Shown here: positions 1 to 5,796 of the stretch, piece after piece | Position numbering within the stretch: the first letter of the stretch is position 1 | Layout: the number at the start of each line of letters is the position of its first letter | Assembly: GCA_016926315.1 (NCBI GenBank) | Contig: JAFGOU010000315.1 | Coordinates: forward strand, 1 to 9,678 | From: Chitinispirillaceae bacterium | GTDB lineage: Bacteria; Fibrobacterota; Chitinivibrionia; Chitinivibrionales; Chitinispirillaceae | Reading direction: 5' to 3' | DNA length: 9,678 bases | The notes under the pieces: generated by a model | What the model was told of the DNA's origin: nothing | The model's database searches: none | The model's input: the letters and a program-made list of their open reading frames with translations, nothing else | Position numbers and translations under genes: made by a program

Positions 1-1
1 A

Positions 2-361
2 CCGTTGTATCTTGCCGTAATCGAAAACGCAAAAAATGCCGCGCTGTCCGATCCGAGGTTTCCGCGCGTGACTCCCCCCGAACTCCCTTCAATAAAAATT
101 GAACTATCGGTTCTCACCAAACCATTCCCGCTTGAGTATAAAAACGCCGATGATCTCTTACATAAACTCATACCTGATGTCGACGGCGTGATTCTGCAAA
201 AAGGACACCACCAGTCAACCTATTTGCCACAGGTCTGGGAGCACTTTTCCGGCAATAAGGTCAAATTCCTCGAAAACCTTTCGCTCAAGGCGGGGCTCCC
301 TTCCGATGGATGGAAAACGGCCCTGGTCAAGCGGTACCGGGCGGAGCACTTCAGTGAGTAG
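2..361 (+). CDS. AMMECR1-domain protein, C-terminal part (AmmeMemoRadiSam system protein A); 5' end outside the window
   Basis: The frame is already open at the left edge, so only the last ~120 residues are present; the TTG at 5 is an internal Leu codon, not a start. The protein is recognised from AMMECR1 hallmarks: a DPRFPRVTPPEL segment followed by IKIELSVLTKP, then GVILQKGHHQSTYLPQVWE and the FLENLSLKAGLPSDGW stretch near the C-terminus. In bacteria this domain is known from the AmmeMemoRadiSam set, where it occurs with a Memo-like protein and a radical SAM enzyme. The biochemical function of that set is not established. The partners, if present, would lie upstream of this window. The gene ends in TAG at 359-361 and its end overlaps the likely GTG start of the next gene, which suggests a co-translated pair. 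The family call is firm; membership in the three-part system is inferred. Confidence 0.9.
   Translation, partial: PLYLAVIENAKNAALSDPRFPRVTPPELPSIKIELSVLTKPFPLEYKNADDLLHKLIPDVDGVILQKGHHQSTYLPQVWEHFSGNKVKFLENLSLKAGLPSDGWKTALVKRYRAEHFSE
343..346 (+). promoter_or_regulatory. Ribosome binding site (GGAG) for the GTG start at 354
   Basis: GGAG lies 7 bases before GTG at 354, inside the end of the AMMECR1 gene. This supports a start at 354 over the longer frame from ATG 306, which has no comparable site. A second candidate is ATG at 375, with GAGGG at 361-365 and 9 bases of spacing. Confidence 0.5.
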
Positions 362-2315
362 AGGGTTTACCGGGATGGTCCTGGCGTCTGGATTGAGCGC
401 CGCAGCGGTCCAGATACTTCTTCTCCGCGAATACCTTACCATTTTTTCCGGCAATGAACTGGTTATCGGCATTATATTCGCACTCTGGCTTTTTTTTGCT
501 GCCCTCGGCAGTAGTGCAGGCGCGCGCATATCCTGGTGGAACCGGGATCTCATTTGCACGCTGTATGTCCTTTCAGTCAGTATCGGGTTTCTTCTCATAC
601 GGGCTTCGCGGCTTCTTTTTGAACCGGGGGAACTGCTCCCTCCCTGGTCGATACCGGTCATTACGGTTATCACCCAGTCCGATGCCGCATTTTTCGGCGG
701 ACTGGTTTTCGGGCGGGTATCAAAGTCGGTTGGCGGCGGCAGGGTTTACCTGATTGAAAACACCGGTGCACTTCTCGGTCTTTTCCTGGTTTCATTCGGG
801 ATTCTCTCATTCCGGTCTAATGGGCACATGCTTTCGGCAGTCCTGGGAATATTTACCCTGTATGTTTTTATTACGTCCGATAAAAAAAACCTTTCAGCGG
901 TTCTGTTCTTGACGATTGCCGCAGCTGCGATTTCAGTGCTTTTCATTACAGAACCGTTTTCGATTCAATGGAAATACAACCGGCAGGTCGAGTATGTTAA
1001 GAGCGGTTATGAAGGAGAAATAGCGGGCAGCGGGGGAGAAGACACCGCTTTAATCTTGCTTAACAACTCGTTGTATAGAGCGAAGATACCCTCTTCGGCG
1101 ATAGAGCAGTCCGTACATCTTCCCGCTGCAATGCACGGCAATACTGTTCGGCGTGTGCTGGTTCTCGGCAATACCGGCCAGGTCAGAGAACTTGAAAAGT
1201 ATCCCGGGGTTTATCTGGAGTGTTTTGAAACGGAACCGTTGCTGTCGGATGAAATCTGCAGGTACGGCGTTGCCGAGGATCTCCAAGGGAGTACTCAGTT
1301 TGATATCGTGCTTCTTTCTTCGGGACTGCCCGGGACTGCACAATCATGCAGATTTTTCACCCGTGAGTTTTATCGGAAGGTGCGGGTTTTAACAGGGGAG
1401 TCGGGTATTTTTTCATTTACCCTGCCGTTTTCTGAAAATTTCCTGTCTCCTGATGAGCAAAGGCTCAAGGACCTTTTCCATACAACATTGAGAACGGTAT
1501 TCCGCCATGTTTTTGTATTTCCTGGAACCGGTTACACCTTTGTAGCATCCGACCGGGAGATCCGCTGGCCGGTCAAACTGTCAGTTGAAACCGGTTATCT
1601 CGAGCCATACACCCTTGCATCAATGACAAAAAAACGGCTTGCTGATGCTAATACAAGGATGGATTCGACAACGATCAACTCGCTTGAAAAGCCGGTTGCG
1701 CTGTATATCACTCAAAAACAATGGCTTGGACTCTTCGGCACTCCGATTTTATACGGCGGTATTTTCATTGGATTGATTGCGCTTATAGCATTGCTGGCGA
1801 GCCCAAAAACAGTTTCCGCCTTTTCAGTCGGAACGACCGGTTTCGTGACGGGCATCTACTCAGTCAGTTTGCTGATCATTTATCAGTTTTGCCATGGAAT
1901 ACTCTATGCCAAACTAGCCGTTCTTATGATCGGTCTTGTCGCAGGATTCGTCATTGGAAGCATGGTGAGGAAATTTCCATATTCAGATGGCGTAATCGGC
2001 ATTTATGCCTGTATGACTTTAATGATTCTTACCATGCTTCCGAACCCCTCGACAGAGCTGTTTTTTATTTTGCACGCAGGCGTCGGCTTCCTTTCCGCAG
2101 CGCAATTCGTTTCGCGAAAAGGAACGTCATGGAGCGGGCTCTATGCAGCCGACCTTGCTGGAGGAGTTATTGGAATGGCAATCTGTTCAACAGTCCTTGT
2201 TCCGCATATCGGGATTTTTGCAGCGGCTATCGGCATCGGGGCACTAAAAATTATCGTTGAGCTGTTTGTAAGAGCTGATTTTAAAAGGAAATCAATATCG
2301 ATAAAAAGCGTATAA
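354..2315 (+). CDS. Polytopic membrane protein with degenerate spermidine-synthase-like domain (fused MFS/spermidine synthase type)
   Basis: A protein of about 653 residues in three parts. The first ~200 residues hold six or so membrane helices. They include the family's opening pattern LLLREYLTIFSGNELVIG, a glycine/alanine-rich LGSSAGAR turn, and VYLIENTGALLG at about 131-142. Residues ~205-410 form a soluble Rossmann-like spermidine-synthase domain with LVLGNTGQVREL, ECFETEP, then TAQSCRFFTREFY and PGTGYTFVASD. The last ~190 residues are a second helical bundle with GLYAADLAGGVIGM, also typical of the family. Key residues differ from active aminopropyltransferases: the GGGDG-type SAM loop reads GNTGQ, and the VD..DP active-site segment reads LSSGLPG (about 322-327), lacking both aspartates. 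An acidic residue in ECFETEP that could hold a nucleoside ribose remains. I infer an inner-membrane protein that may bind a ligand but probably does not make spermidine. The start is GTG 354 with GGAG ahead, overlapping the AMMECR1 stop by 8 bases; ATG 375 is the alternative. Confidence 0.8.
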   Translation: MSRGFTGMVLASGLSAAAVQILLLREYLTIFSGNELVIGIIFALWLFFAALGSSAGARISWWNRDLICTLYVLSVSIGFLLIRASRLLFEPGELLPPWSIPVITVITQSDAAFFGGLVFGRVSKSVGGGRVYLIENTGALLGLFLVSFGILSFRSNGHMLSAVLGIFTLYVFITSDKKNLSAVLFLTIAAAAISVLFITEPFSIQWKYNRQVEYVKSGYEGEIAGSGGEDTALILLNNSLYRAKIPSSAIEQSVHLPAAMHGNTVRRVLVLGNTGQVRELEKYPGVYLECFETEPLLSDEICRYGVAEDLQGSTQFDIVLLSSGLPGTAQSCRFFTREFYRKVRVLTGESGIFSFTLPFSENFLSPDEQRLKDLFHTTLRTVFRHVFVFPGTGYTFVASDREIRWPVKLSVETGYLEPYTLASMTKKRLADANTRMDSTTINSLEKPVALYITQKQWLGLFGTPILYGGIFIGLIALIALLASPKTVSAFSVGTTGFVTGIYSVSLLIIYQFCHGILYAKLAVLMIGLVAGFVIGSMVRKFPYSDGVIGIYACMTLMILTMLPNPSTELFFILHAGVGFLSAAQFVSRKGTSWSGLYAADLAGGVIGMAICSTVLVPHIGIFAAAIGIGALKIIVELFVRADFKRKSISIKSV

Positions 2316-2395
2316 GCTATTGATATCGCGATAAACCTTGATAATTCAATGGCGCATAATATATATTATGTAAACTATTTGATCTTTAAAATATT
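2316..2395. other. Convergent AT-rich spacer
   Basis: This 80-base spacer separates the stop of the membrane protein from the stop of the oppositely oriented ankyrin gene. It contains TATCGCGATA (2326-2335), a 10-bp perfect palindrome, and a longer one at 2355-2370. There is no GC-rich hairpin followed by a T run, so a classical intrinsic terminator is not evident for either gene. Confidence 0.5.
2355..2370. repeat. Perfect 16-bp palindrome, CATAATATATATTATG
   Basis: Both strands read the same over these 16 bases. It lies between two convergent genes. An all-AT core with single C/G ends makes a weak hairpin, so it could be a protein-binding site, a poor bidirectional transcription end, or chance in AT-rich DNA. 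Confidence 0.6.
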
Positions 2396-3073
2396 CTACT
2401 CCTGCGTATCGTACACTGACAGGACGCTTTTTTCTGAAGTTCTCCCTCCTCTTTTATCTATCCACTCCTGGATCAACCCTTCGACTTTCTGATGTCCTGA
2501 TTTCCGTGCGACGGACAAGGCGGTATCACCCCTGCTTACCCCTTTGTTATCGATAATCCCGGGCTCGGCGCCATTTTCGAGTAATAGTGAAACCAAAAGC
2601 AGATGACCGCCTTCAGCAGCATACATGAGTGCTGTTTTCCCGTTGCTGTTAACAATATTCGGATCGGCGCCGCTTTTTACCAACTGTTTTATAATCCCTG
2701 CATGGCCGGTAATGGCGGCAATAATCAATGCGGTTGTACCATTAGCATTCATCAGGTTCGGGTTTGCTCCTTTTTCAAGCAGCAGCGTGACAATTTTCTC
2801 GTGCCCATACGTACATGCCATCATCAGTGCCGTGTGTCCGGTATAATTGGTCGAATCGATCGGAGCGTTTTTTTCAAGCAGGAATTCCACTGCCTCATAC
2901 TGGCCGCGGCTTGCCGCGAGTCTCAGTGCGGTCCATCCCTTGAATCCGGCCTGTCCGACAGGAAATCCTCTGGCAACACAGTGCTTCAAGCCGGATACAT
3001 CTCCCCCCGCAGCGGCATCTATGCATTTTTGGTCGTTGGCATATACCACGAGTTGTTCATAAAGGCCATTCAT
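2396..3073 (-). CDS. Ankyrin-repeat protein, cytoplasmic
   Basis: A 225-residue protein made almost entirely of ankyrin repeats, a scaffold that normally mediates protein-protein contacts. A degenerate first unit spans about 12-44. Canonical 33-residue units begin at 45 (KGWTALRLAA), 78 (TGHTALMMAC), 111 (NGTTALIIAA) and 144 (NGKTALMYAA), each with the TALxxAA helix start and the LLLEKGAxPN-type turn. The last unit (177-208) has a 3-residue insertion (SRG) before DTALSVA and is followed by a short polar tail. There is no signal peptide or membrane segment, so it should stay in the cytoplasm. The ATG at 3073 is preceded by AAGGAG with 6-base spacing, which fixes the start. Neighbouring genes point in opposite directions, so it is probably transcribed alone; its partner protein cannot be read from the sequence. 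Confidence 0.93.
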   Translation of the reverse strand: MNGLYEQLVVYANDQKCIDAAAGGDVSGLKHCVARGFPVGQAGFKGWTALRLAASRGQYEAVEFLLEKNAPIDSTNYTGHTALMMACTYGHEKIVTLLLEKGANPNLMNANGTTALIIAAITGHAGIIKQLVKSGADPNIVNSNGKTALMYAAEGGHLLLVSLLLENGAEPGIIDNKGVSRGDTALSVARKSGHQKVEGLIQEWIDKRGGRTSEKSVLSVYDTQE

Positions 3074-3079
3074 GCCATT

Positions 3080-3085
3080 CTCCTT
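3080..3085 (-). promoter_or_regulatory. Ribosome binding site AAGGAG of the ankyrin gene
   Basis: On the minus strand AAGGAG stands 6 bases ahead of ATG 3073. It is the best-matched site of the window by sequence and spacing. Confidence 0.8.
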
Positions 3086-3113
3086 CCACTCTCGACTTTA
3101 CTTTTATAATAGA

Positions 3114-3129
3114 TTCGTTTTATAACGAA
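3114..3129. repeat. Inverted repeat TTCGTT-4-AACGAA
   Basis: Two perfect 6-base arms flank a TTAT loop. It sits just upstream of the ankyrin gene's possible -10 region and downstream of the plus-strand TATAAT, a position suited to an operator. No repressor is known for it. Confidence 0.4.
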
Positions 3130-3146
3130 AAAGATTTTCCCTTTTT

Positions 3147-3179
3147 AATTTTTTCCGCGTTATTGGAAAAGGTTTTTTT
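3147..3179 (+). terminator. Weak terminator-like hairpin with T run in a 5' leader
   Basis: AATTTTTTCC pairs with GGAAAAGGTT over 10 positions (two G-T pairs, only two G-C pairs) around an 8-base loop. A run of seven T ends at 3179; its first two T are part of the stem. No plus-strand gene lies upstream to be terminated. If real, it would attenuate a transcript entering the META lipoprotein gene. The low GC content makes this uncertain. Confidence 0.2.
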
Positions 3180-3199
3180 GCATTTTCATCCACCGGTAA

Positions 3200-3226
3200 G
3201 GTAAATTTTAAAGGTTAAAATTCACC
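3200..3226. repeat. Inverted repeat GGTaAATTTTAA-agg-TTAAAATTcACC before the lipoprotein gene
   Basis: Eight perfect pairs (AATTTTAA/TTAAAATT) flank a 3-base centre. They continue after one mismatch with GGT/ACC, giving arms of 12 bases. It ends 16 bases before ATG 3243, so it lies in the 5' untranslated region or overlaps the promoter. The symmetry resembles a regulator-binding site; an RNA hairpin here could also influence translation. Confidence 0.5.
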
Positions 3227-3242
3227 GACCTTAAGATGGATC

Positions 3243-3779
3243 ATGAACAGAATTATCTTACTTATTGCATTATCGTCATTTTTCGTTCTGCACGGATGTT
3301 TTCGTTCACCCCTTGAATCTAAGTGGCAGTTTATCAGGGTTGCGGACGAGCGAAAAATGAACCGTGATTTCCTCGAAATACTCTCAAAGATTTCCCGTTC
3401 TTCCGCAGATTTTATGATCGGCGACGGTATGATCGAGAGCCGAGATTCAATCAGTTTCTTTAGCTGCACCGATACGCCGGAGATTTCGTTTTCCGTCAAA
3501 CCGTCGTTTCCTTTTATCTTTTCACGGGGTGCAAGGGAGTTTACCGGCAGTCTAGGATGTAACAACCGTTTCAGGACCCGATTTTTATCCGGTTCAGGAA
3601 AGATTTTTTTAAAGGAAATTGCAATGACCACTCTCCCCTGCGACCAATGCGACAAGGATTTTCTCTATATGTATCGTCAGTACCTTTTTGCCATCAACGG
3701 TTATCGTATTACTGGTGATACCCTGGTGCTTAAAACCCTTTTCTCCAATGATTTGTCATATAGGAAGAGTAAACGGTAA
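3243..3779 (+). CDS. META-domain (HslJ-like) lipoprotein
   Basis: A 178-residue protein with a short hydrophobic signal and a lipobox ending LHGC at Cys19, so a lipid-anchored envelope protein is expected. The mature part matches the META/HslJ pattern: LESKWQFIRV at the first strand, then a divergent stretch, REFTGSLGCNNRF (GCN at 105-107), an IAMTTLPCDQ segment with Cys133, and an LFAINGYRITGDTLVLK ending. In META proteins these correspond to the GCN turn, the 'M/T..C' strand and the final 'Y...gdtLtL' hairpin. Such proteins are linked to heat-shock or stress functions (HslJ affects novobiocin resistance in E. coli), but no enzymatic activity is established. Residues 36-96 are longer and less conserved than usual. 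The ribosome binding site is weak (AAGATGG). The gene ends 7 bases before the stop of the convergent NhaD gene. The lipoprotein call is strong, the META call good. Confidence 0.8.
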   Translation: MNRIILLIALSSFFVLHGCFRSPLESKWQFIRVADERKMNRDFLEILSKISRSSADFMIGDGMIESRDSISFFSCTDTPEISFSVKPSFPFIFSRGAREFTGSLGCNNRFRTRFLSGSGKIFLKEIAMTTLPCDQCDKDFLYMYRQYLFAINGYRITGDTLVLKTLFSNDLSYRKSKR

Positions 3780-3786
3780 CGAGGTT

Positions 3787-5064
3787 TCACCACAAGCGTT
3801 CAAGCCCGAGGTAGCATAGCGCTCCGGCAAGGTATCCTGAAAAAGCAAGAGGAGATATGTTTTTCAGGTACCAGAAGAATTCCAGCCTGGCCAGTCCCAT
3901 TGCCACGACCCCTGCTGCAGACCCTATTACCAGAAGGCTGCCTCCGGTTCCGGCACAATACGCAAGAAATAACCAAAAGTGGTGGTCCAGGGGAAAACGG
4001 GTAAGATCGTACATTCCCATGAATGACGCAACCAACGGAACATTGTCAATGATTGCCGAGAGAATCCCGGTCAGGGAAACCACGAGATCGCGGTTTTTTA
4101 TATTGACATCGATGGTATTGGCGAACCGGATGAGAATTCCTGAAGATTCAAGCGCTGCGATACAGACCAGAATACCGAGAAAAAACAGGACGCTGGGCAG
4201 GTCAATGTTCCTAATAGCGGTGGTGACGGAAAATTCCCTTCGGATTTCCTGGCGTTCCCCGGCATGCAACAGCTCGACAACAACCCACAAGAAGCCGACA
4301 CCGAACAACATGCCCATAAAAGGCGGCAATTGAGTAATCCCCTTGAAAATCGGCACAAAAAGAAGCATTCCGGTCCCGGTATAAAAAACAATGTTTCGTT
4401 TGACGTGGCTGGTTCGATAAATTTCTACATCATCGGAAGTCTCATTGAAAGGAATGGTGCCGCCCATTGAAAAGGAACAGATAGTCAAGGGAACAAGCAT
4501 ACAAACGACACTCGGCAGGAAAACGTTACTTATGATTGCGAGGCTGCTGATATTACCGCCGATCCAGAGCATGGTGGTTGTGACGTCCCCGATCGGCGTC
4601 CAGGCGCCGCCGGCATTTGCCGCGATTACTATCATTCCGGCAAATACCATCCGATCGTTCTTGTCGGCCAGCAGTTTTGCTACCAGCGATACCATGACGA
4701 TGGCCGTGGTCATATTATCAAGCACTGCCGAAAGGAAAAACGTCACCATGCAGACGAGCCAGAGGAGCTTGCGTCTGCTCCTTGTGGTGATCGTATCGGT
4801 GATCACGGAAAAACCGCCATGCACTCTGATAAGCTCCACGATAGTCATGGCGCCCATCAGGAAATACAGGATCCCGGAAAAGCTGCCGCCTCCCTCGATG
4901 AGCTGGTGGCCGACCTCTTTTTTGTCGGGAGAGCTGAAAATGTATATCGACCAGCAGAGTACGCCGGTCAGTAATGCCGTCGCGGTTTTATTTATTCTAA
5001 TGTAGTGTTCAGCGGCAATGAGACCATAGCCTGCACAGAAGGTAATAACAAGGATTATTGTCAT
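3787..5064 (-). CDS. nhaD: NhaD-type Na+/H+ antiporter
   Basis: A 425-residue polytopic membrane protein of the ion-transporter/ArsB-like superfamily, NhaD branch, which exchanges Na+ (or Li+) for H+ across the cytoplasmic membrane. Recognisable features: an N-terminal GYGLIAAEHYIRINKTATALL segment; FFLSAVLDNMTTAIV (about 109-123); AANAGGAWTPIGDVTTTMLW (148-167), the signature of the first discontinuous helix; and the inverted-repeat counterparts SAIIDNVPLVA (336-346) and AGTGGSLLVIGSAAGV (371-386). The Asp/Asn pairs in the two DN motifs are the expected ion-binding residues and both are present. A charged loop at about 205-222 separates the two halves. Length is near the family norm. The start is ATG 5064, with an in-frame TGA shortly upstream; GAAGG lies 12 bases ahead, a weak and distant site. 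It is the last gene of the minus-strand row, 44 bases after the lipid kinase gene. The substrate ion is inferred from the family. Confidence 0.9.
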   Translation of the reverse strand: MTIILVITFCAGYGLIAAEHYIRINKTATALLTGVLCWSIYIFSSPDKKEVGHQLIEGGGSFSGILYFLMGAMTIVELIRVHGGFSVITDTITTRSRRKLLWLVCMVTFFLSAVLDNMTTAIVMVSLVAKLLADKNDRMVFAGMIVIAANAGGAWTPIGDVTTTMLWIGGNISSLAIISNVFLPSVVCMLVPLTICSFSMGGTIPFNETSDDVEIYRTSHVKRNIVFYTGTGMLLFVPIFKGITQLPPFMGMLFGVGFLWVVVELLHAGERQEIRREFSVTTAIRNIDLPSVLFFLGILVCIAALESSGILIRFANTIDVNIKNRDLVVSLTGILSAIIDNVPLVASFMGMYDLTRFPLDHHFWLFLAYCAGTGGSLLVIGSAAGVVAMGLARLEFFWYLKNISPLAFSGYLAGALCYLGLERLW

Positions 5065-5108
5065 GCAAACAGACTGCCTTCACCAGGTCAAATGATGCAT
5101 TGTCTCTT

Positions 5109-5768
5109 TCAGTTCGAAAGCAGTTTTTCCATGCCTACCATAACATACCCTGCAATGACCGGTACCGCGAGGTTGTCGTTAATAATGACTTTGGGGTGGA
5201 TCCGAAGCGGAATCAGCTCGAAAAGGGTGATGACGAATGCGGTCACCGCCATAAGGATCGGGTTCCGTTTTTCCTCCACGGCGTCCAGGAGTCCGGGTAT
5301 ATGCGGAAAAACAAGGTAGAACAACGCAATGCACAGCAGAAAACAGGCGATTGATCCTTCAAGTGACTTACTCCCTATTTTAATGCGGCCGATGCTTATT
5401 CCCACCAGCGCCGCGGCAGCGTCTCCCAGAATGAACAGTACCAAGGCCATGAACGCGATATGCGTGTGGCTGCGGAACAGGATTGAACAGAGAAAAGCGG
5501 CTCCGATCACCCAGGTTGAGCCGGTTATCTTGAAATGCTCCTCCCTGCGCAACATGGAACCAAACATCTTGAAAAAAAGTTTCTGAGCATGCGGGACCTT
5601 GAACCTGATCAGCTCGACCAGTACGGAGGCGATAAAAAGGGTGCCGAGCACCCCGGGGACGATAACCGGATGAAAGGATAATTGCGGCGCGTAGAAGATG
5701 CTTACCGGCATGAGCAGGGCAAAAAGATGGAGCAGTTTCCTGCGAATCTCCTCCTTTGAAAGTTTCAC
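5109..5768 (-). CDS. CTP-dependent lipid kinase of the SEC59/DGK1/VTE5 family (dolichol/phytol/diacylglycerol kinase-like)
   Basis: A 219-residue integral membrane protein with about six helices. The N-terminus has the family's E-I-R-R-K-L-L-H-L start. LRREEHFKITGSTWVIGAAF lies at about 73-92. The core signature FILGDAAAALVGISIGRIK followed by GSKSLEGSIACF (112-143) corresponds to the CTP-binding and catalytic segment of dolichol kinases. INDNLAVPVIAG (196-207) is the conserved C-terminal 'DDN..iP' motif. Family members phosphorylate polyprenols, phytol or diacylglycerol with CTP; the lipid here cannot be told. The start is GTG 5768 with AAAGGA 9 bases upstream (5778-5783); the only other early Met, residue 20, would cut into the first helix. 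It lies 28 bases behind the NHL gene and 44 bases ahead of nhaD, consistent with one operon. The family call is firm; the substrate is unknown. Confidence 0.88.
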   Translation of the reverse strand: MKLSKEEIRRKLLHLFALLMPVSIFYAPQLSFHPVIVPGVLGTLFIASVLVELIRFKVPHAQKLFFKMFGSMLRREEHFKITGSTWVIGAAFLCSILFRSHTHIAFMALVLFILGDAAAALVGISIGRIKIGSKSLEGSIACFLLCIALFYLVFPHIPGLLDAVEEKRNPILMAVTAFVITLFELIPLRIHPKVIINDNLAVPVIAGYVMVGMEKLLSN

Positions 5769-5777
5769 GGTGTATGG

Positions 5778-5783
5778 TCCTTT
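5778..5783 (-). promoter_or_regulatory. Ribosome binding site AAAGGA deciding the GTG start of the lipid kinase
   Basis: AAAGGA on the minus strand ends 9 bases before GTG 5768. It supports this non-ATG start, which preserves the conserved N-terminal charged segment. Confidence 0.6.
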
Positions 5784-5796
5784 CGCAGGGATGCGT

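Larger units (their letters stand above)
3074..3242. other. Divergent AT-rich intergenic region with several inverted repeats
   Basis: These 169 bases separate the ankyrin gene (minus) from the META lipoprotein gene (plus) and must hold both promoters. A perfect TATAAT is at 3105-3110 on the plus strand, but there is no good -35 box 17 bases upstream. TTGCAT (from 3178) with TAAATT about 18 bases further on is a weak alternative nearer the lipoprotein gene. For the minus strand, TATTAT/TATAAA around 3103-3112 could serve as a -10. Three inverted repeats lie here: 3114-3129, 3147-3174 and 3200-3226. No small ORF with a convincing start is visible. Confidence 0.5.

Noticed and set aside
306..353. 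Upstream extension of the membrane protein from ATG 306
   Set aside because: It lies wholly within the AMMECR1 frame, adds a polar stretch before the first helix, and lacks the ribosome binding site seen before 354.
215..673. Minus-strand open frame of 152 codons
   Set aside because: It is antisense to the AMMECR1 and membrane-protein genes, low in complexity with many Arg and Pro, and has no recognisable domain.
1721..2260. Plus-strand frame of 179 codons
   Set aside because: It is a shadow of the second membrane domain in another frame, rich in Arg, His and Ser with no fold-like pattern.
2603..3109. Plus-strand frames opposite the ankyrin gene
   Set aside because: The ankyrin reading on the minus strand has clear repeats and a strong ribosome binding site; the opposite frames are its complement.
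3215..3655. Minus-strand frame of 146 codons opposite the META lipoprotein
   Set aside because: The plus-strand lipobox and META motifs decide for the plus strand.
4445..5005. Plus-strand frame of 186 codons opposite nhaD
   Set aside because: It is antisense to a well-conserved transporter; its hydrophobicity merely mirrors the coding strand.
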